This document shows positions 4,373-5,726 of a DNA stretch of 5,726 bases, in pieces. Source of the DNA: Bryobacterales bacterium (GTDB taxonomy: Bacteria; Acidobacteriota; Terriglobia; Bryobacterales; Bryobacteraceae). The stretch spans positions 1 through 5,726 of the forward strand of contig PKZC01000202.1 in assembly GCA_003132905.1 (NCBI GenBank), given 5' to 3'. Under the pieces are notes generated by a model that saw nothing but the letters and a program-made list of their open reading frames with translations, was not told the DNA's origin and ran no database searches. Made by a program: the position numbers and the translations under genes. Each line of letters opens with the position of its first letter. The first letter of the stretch is position 1.

Positions 4373-5726
4373 TTACCGAGCGGCTACTCCGCCCACGGTG
4401 GACGATCCGGTTCCGCTGCATCCGGTGGCGCCAAAGCGGAGAAACTTCTGGATCCGTTTGGCAGTATCCACCTCGCCTGTATAGATGTTCCCCTTGCTGT
4501 CGACGCTCACCTGATGTAGATAGTGAAATTCTCCAGCGGCCCGCCCACTGCGTCCGAACTGGCCGAGTTCCTGCAGATTGCTTCGGTTGAGAATGTAGAT
4601 CGTCATATTGGCGTTGTCGCCCACATACAAGCAGCTCTGGGCCTTGTCGGTAGAGAAATTCATGGAAACAGCCGTTCCAATTATGTTGGTGTGATCGCTG
4701 ACAAATTGTTCGGCAACGAAACCGCATGTGCCGATCTTGCCGGTTGGATTGCTGCATGGCTTGCCAAGCGTGGGATCGTTCTTATCGAACACCTGGATGC
4801 GATCATTTCCCCGATCGCACACATAAATCTTGTCGTCGTTGGCGATCTTTACGCAATGCACGGGATTCCGGAAGAAGGCCGGTTTTTTGTTGCCTTTGGA
4901 AGAGTCGGCGATCCACGCCCCGGCCGCCTCAGCGGCCTTATCGTCCACTGGATTGTTCCCATAGGCGCCGAAGTGGCCGAGATATTTTCCCGTATTGGCA
5001 TCCACGATCAGAACACGGCGGTTTCCGTAGCCGTCGGCGATATACAAGCGGTTGGTTGCCGGATCCACCACCATGTCGGCGGCTAGATAGAGCAGGGGCG
5101 TACCATGAACGCCACCTTCCGTGTCGTTGCTGTTCGGCCCCGCTGGGGTTCCGCCGATCCTCATCTTGAAGTTGCCGTCCATATCGAACTTCAGTACAAA
5201 GCCATCGCCGCCTTCCTTGTGGCTGGTCCAAGGCGTCGCGTCGGATGCTCGAATCACTCCGCCCCTTGGCGCTGCGGAGTTTCCAGAAATCCAGACATTG
5301 TCGTTCTGGTCAATGTAAATACCGTGCTCGTTGTTTGGCCACACGCAGCCATCCTCGGCCTTGCATTTGCCGCCGATGAAGCCGGGATCAGACGGGCCGC
5401 CCCAGGCGCGCAGCATCTTGCCGTCGGAATCAAACTCCAGCACCGATGGAGCGGCTTTGCAGCAATCCGACACCGGCCCGAAAGCGCGCTCTTGACCGAG
5501 CCCGTTGATTGGCCGGCCCTTGTCGTCAGTTGCGCCCCGCACTGGTCCTTCCAGGCCAGCCTCGTCTGTTGACATGGTCCGCGGCCGGTTGTACACCCAG
5601 ATGTGATCGTGCCGATCGACATAGAGGCCGCCTATTTGGCCAAGGAGCCAGTTGTTAGGCAGCGGTTGTGGCCATGAGGGATCCACTACAAAACCCGGCG
5701 TCTTCCCAGTGGCGGATGCATTGTAT
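4373..5726 (-). CDS. NHL-repeat beta-propeller related to peptidyl-alpha-hydroxyglycine alpha-amidating lyase (N-terminus off window)
   Basis: The frame stays open to the right edge; 450 residues plus a TAA stop are visible and the true start lies outside, probably with a signal peptide. A GTG at 5686 is internal, since the preceding codons (ATGKTPGFV) read as normal protein. Propeller blades are clear: GLYVDRHDHIWV, HGIYIDQNDNVWIS, RLYIADGYGNRRVLIVD, KIYVCDRGNDRIQVFD, CLYVGDNANMTIYILN and GNIYTGEVDTAKRIQKF. Counting from the first visible residue, His134, His290 and His404 each stand at the start of an inner strand (EHGIYI, VHCVKI, LHQVSV). They could form the central three-histidine metal site known in the amidating lyase; this is inference. 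Ten cysteines (88, 89, 121, 127, 291, 303, 324, 334, 365, 436) suggest disulphides and an exported protein. Bacterial members are mostly uncharacterised, so peptide amidation should not be assumed. The DksA-like gene follows after 33 bp. Confidence 0.88.
   Translation of the reverse strand, partial: YNASATGKTPGFVVDPSWPQPLPNNWLLGQIGGLYVDRHDHIWVYNRPRTMSTDEAGLEGPVRGATDDKGRPINGLGQERAFGPVSDCCKAAPSVLEFDSDGKMLRAWGGPSDPGFIGGKCKAEDGCVWPNNEHGIYIDQNDNVWISGNSAAPRGGVIRASDATPWTSHKEGGDGFVLKFDMDGNFKMRIGGTPAGPNSNDTEGGVHGTPLLYLAADMVVDPATNRLYIADGYGNRRVLIVDANTGKYLGHFGAYGNNPVDDKAAEAAGAWIADSSKGNKKPAFFRNPVHCVKIANDDKIYVCDRGNDRIQVFDKNDPTLGKPCSNPTGKIGTCGFVAEQFVSDHTNIIGTAVSMNFSTDKAQSCLYVGDNANMTIYILNRSNLQELGQFGRSGRAAGEFHYLHQVSVDSKGNIYTGEVDTAKRIQKFLRFGATGCSGTGSSTVGGVAAR

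Noticed and set aside
4523..5086. Plus-strand 187-residue frame within the propeller gene
   Set aside because: It is antisense to clear NHL blades, and has no Shine-Dalgarno or family signature.
5684..5686. GTG as the true start of the propeller protein
   Set aside because: The frame stays open to the window edge with normal coding sequence, no ribosome binding site precedes the GTG, and an exported protein would then lack its signal peptide.
1..5726. A coordinated new multi-gene system such as defence, secretion or biosynthesis
   Set aside because: Genes alternate in strand, have separate signals, and their families (ring cleavage, DNA repair, exported hydrolase, RNA polymerase regulator, propeller) do not form a recognisable functional set.

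Overview
This window looks like ordinary chromosomal DNA from a GC-rich Gram-negative soil-type bacterium, most likely an acidobacterium. That assignment is inference. It rests on the style of the small secreted three-cysteine protein, the small protein that begins MARGWESKSVE, and the lyase-like NHL propeller, which I associate with acidobacterial genomes. No rRNA or other phylogenetic marker is present. I see no mobile element, CRISPR array, tRNA or phage gene.

Layout, left to right. Positions 1-65 hold the last codons of an unidentified plus-strand gene. It is followed 16 bp later by a complete extradiol ring-cleavage dioxygenase of the 3,4-dihydroxyphenylacetate 2,3-dioxygenase type (82-1050). 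A small conserved-looking protein gene on the minus strand (1059-1304) converges on it with 8 bp between the stops. A gene-free stretch of about 270 bp (1305-1573) separates that small gene from the divergent exodeoxyribonuclease III gene (1574-2347, TTG start). Next, on the plus strand, come a Tat-exported transglutaminase-like protein (2416-3528) and a small secreted cysteine-containing protein (3623-3919). A strong hairpin (3921-3957) sits between this gene and two minus-strand genes. Those two are a DksA/TraR-type RNA polymerase regulator (3971-4339) and, upstream of it, a large exported NHL beta-propeller related to peptidyl-alpha-hydroxyglycine alpha-amidating lyase. The propeller's N-terminus lies beyond the right edge (4373-5726).

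The genes do not form one obvious pathway. The dioxygenase would act in cytoplasmic aromatic (homoprotocatechuate-like) catabolism, probably as the last gene of an operon entering from the left. Exonuclease III is DNA-repair housekeeping. The transglutaminase-like protein, the small cysteine protein and the propeller all appear to be exported but share no visible operon. The most notable points are the DksA-like protein, whose fourth zinc-ligand cysteine is aspartate while its coiled-coil tip motif is intact, its possibly leaderless promoter, and the three exported proteins of unknown role. I did not find convincing evidence of a new multi-gene system.
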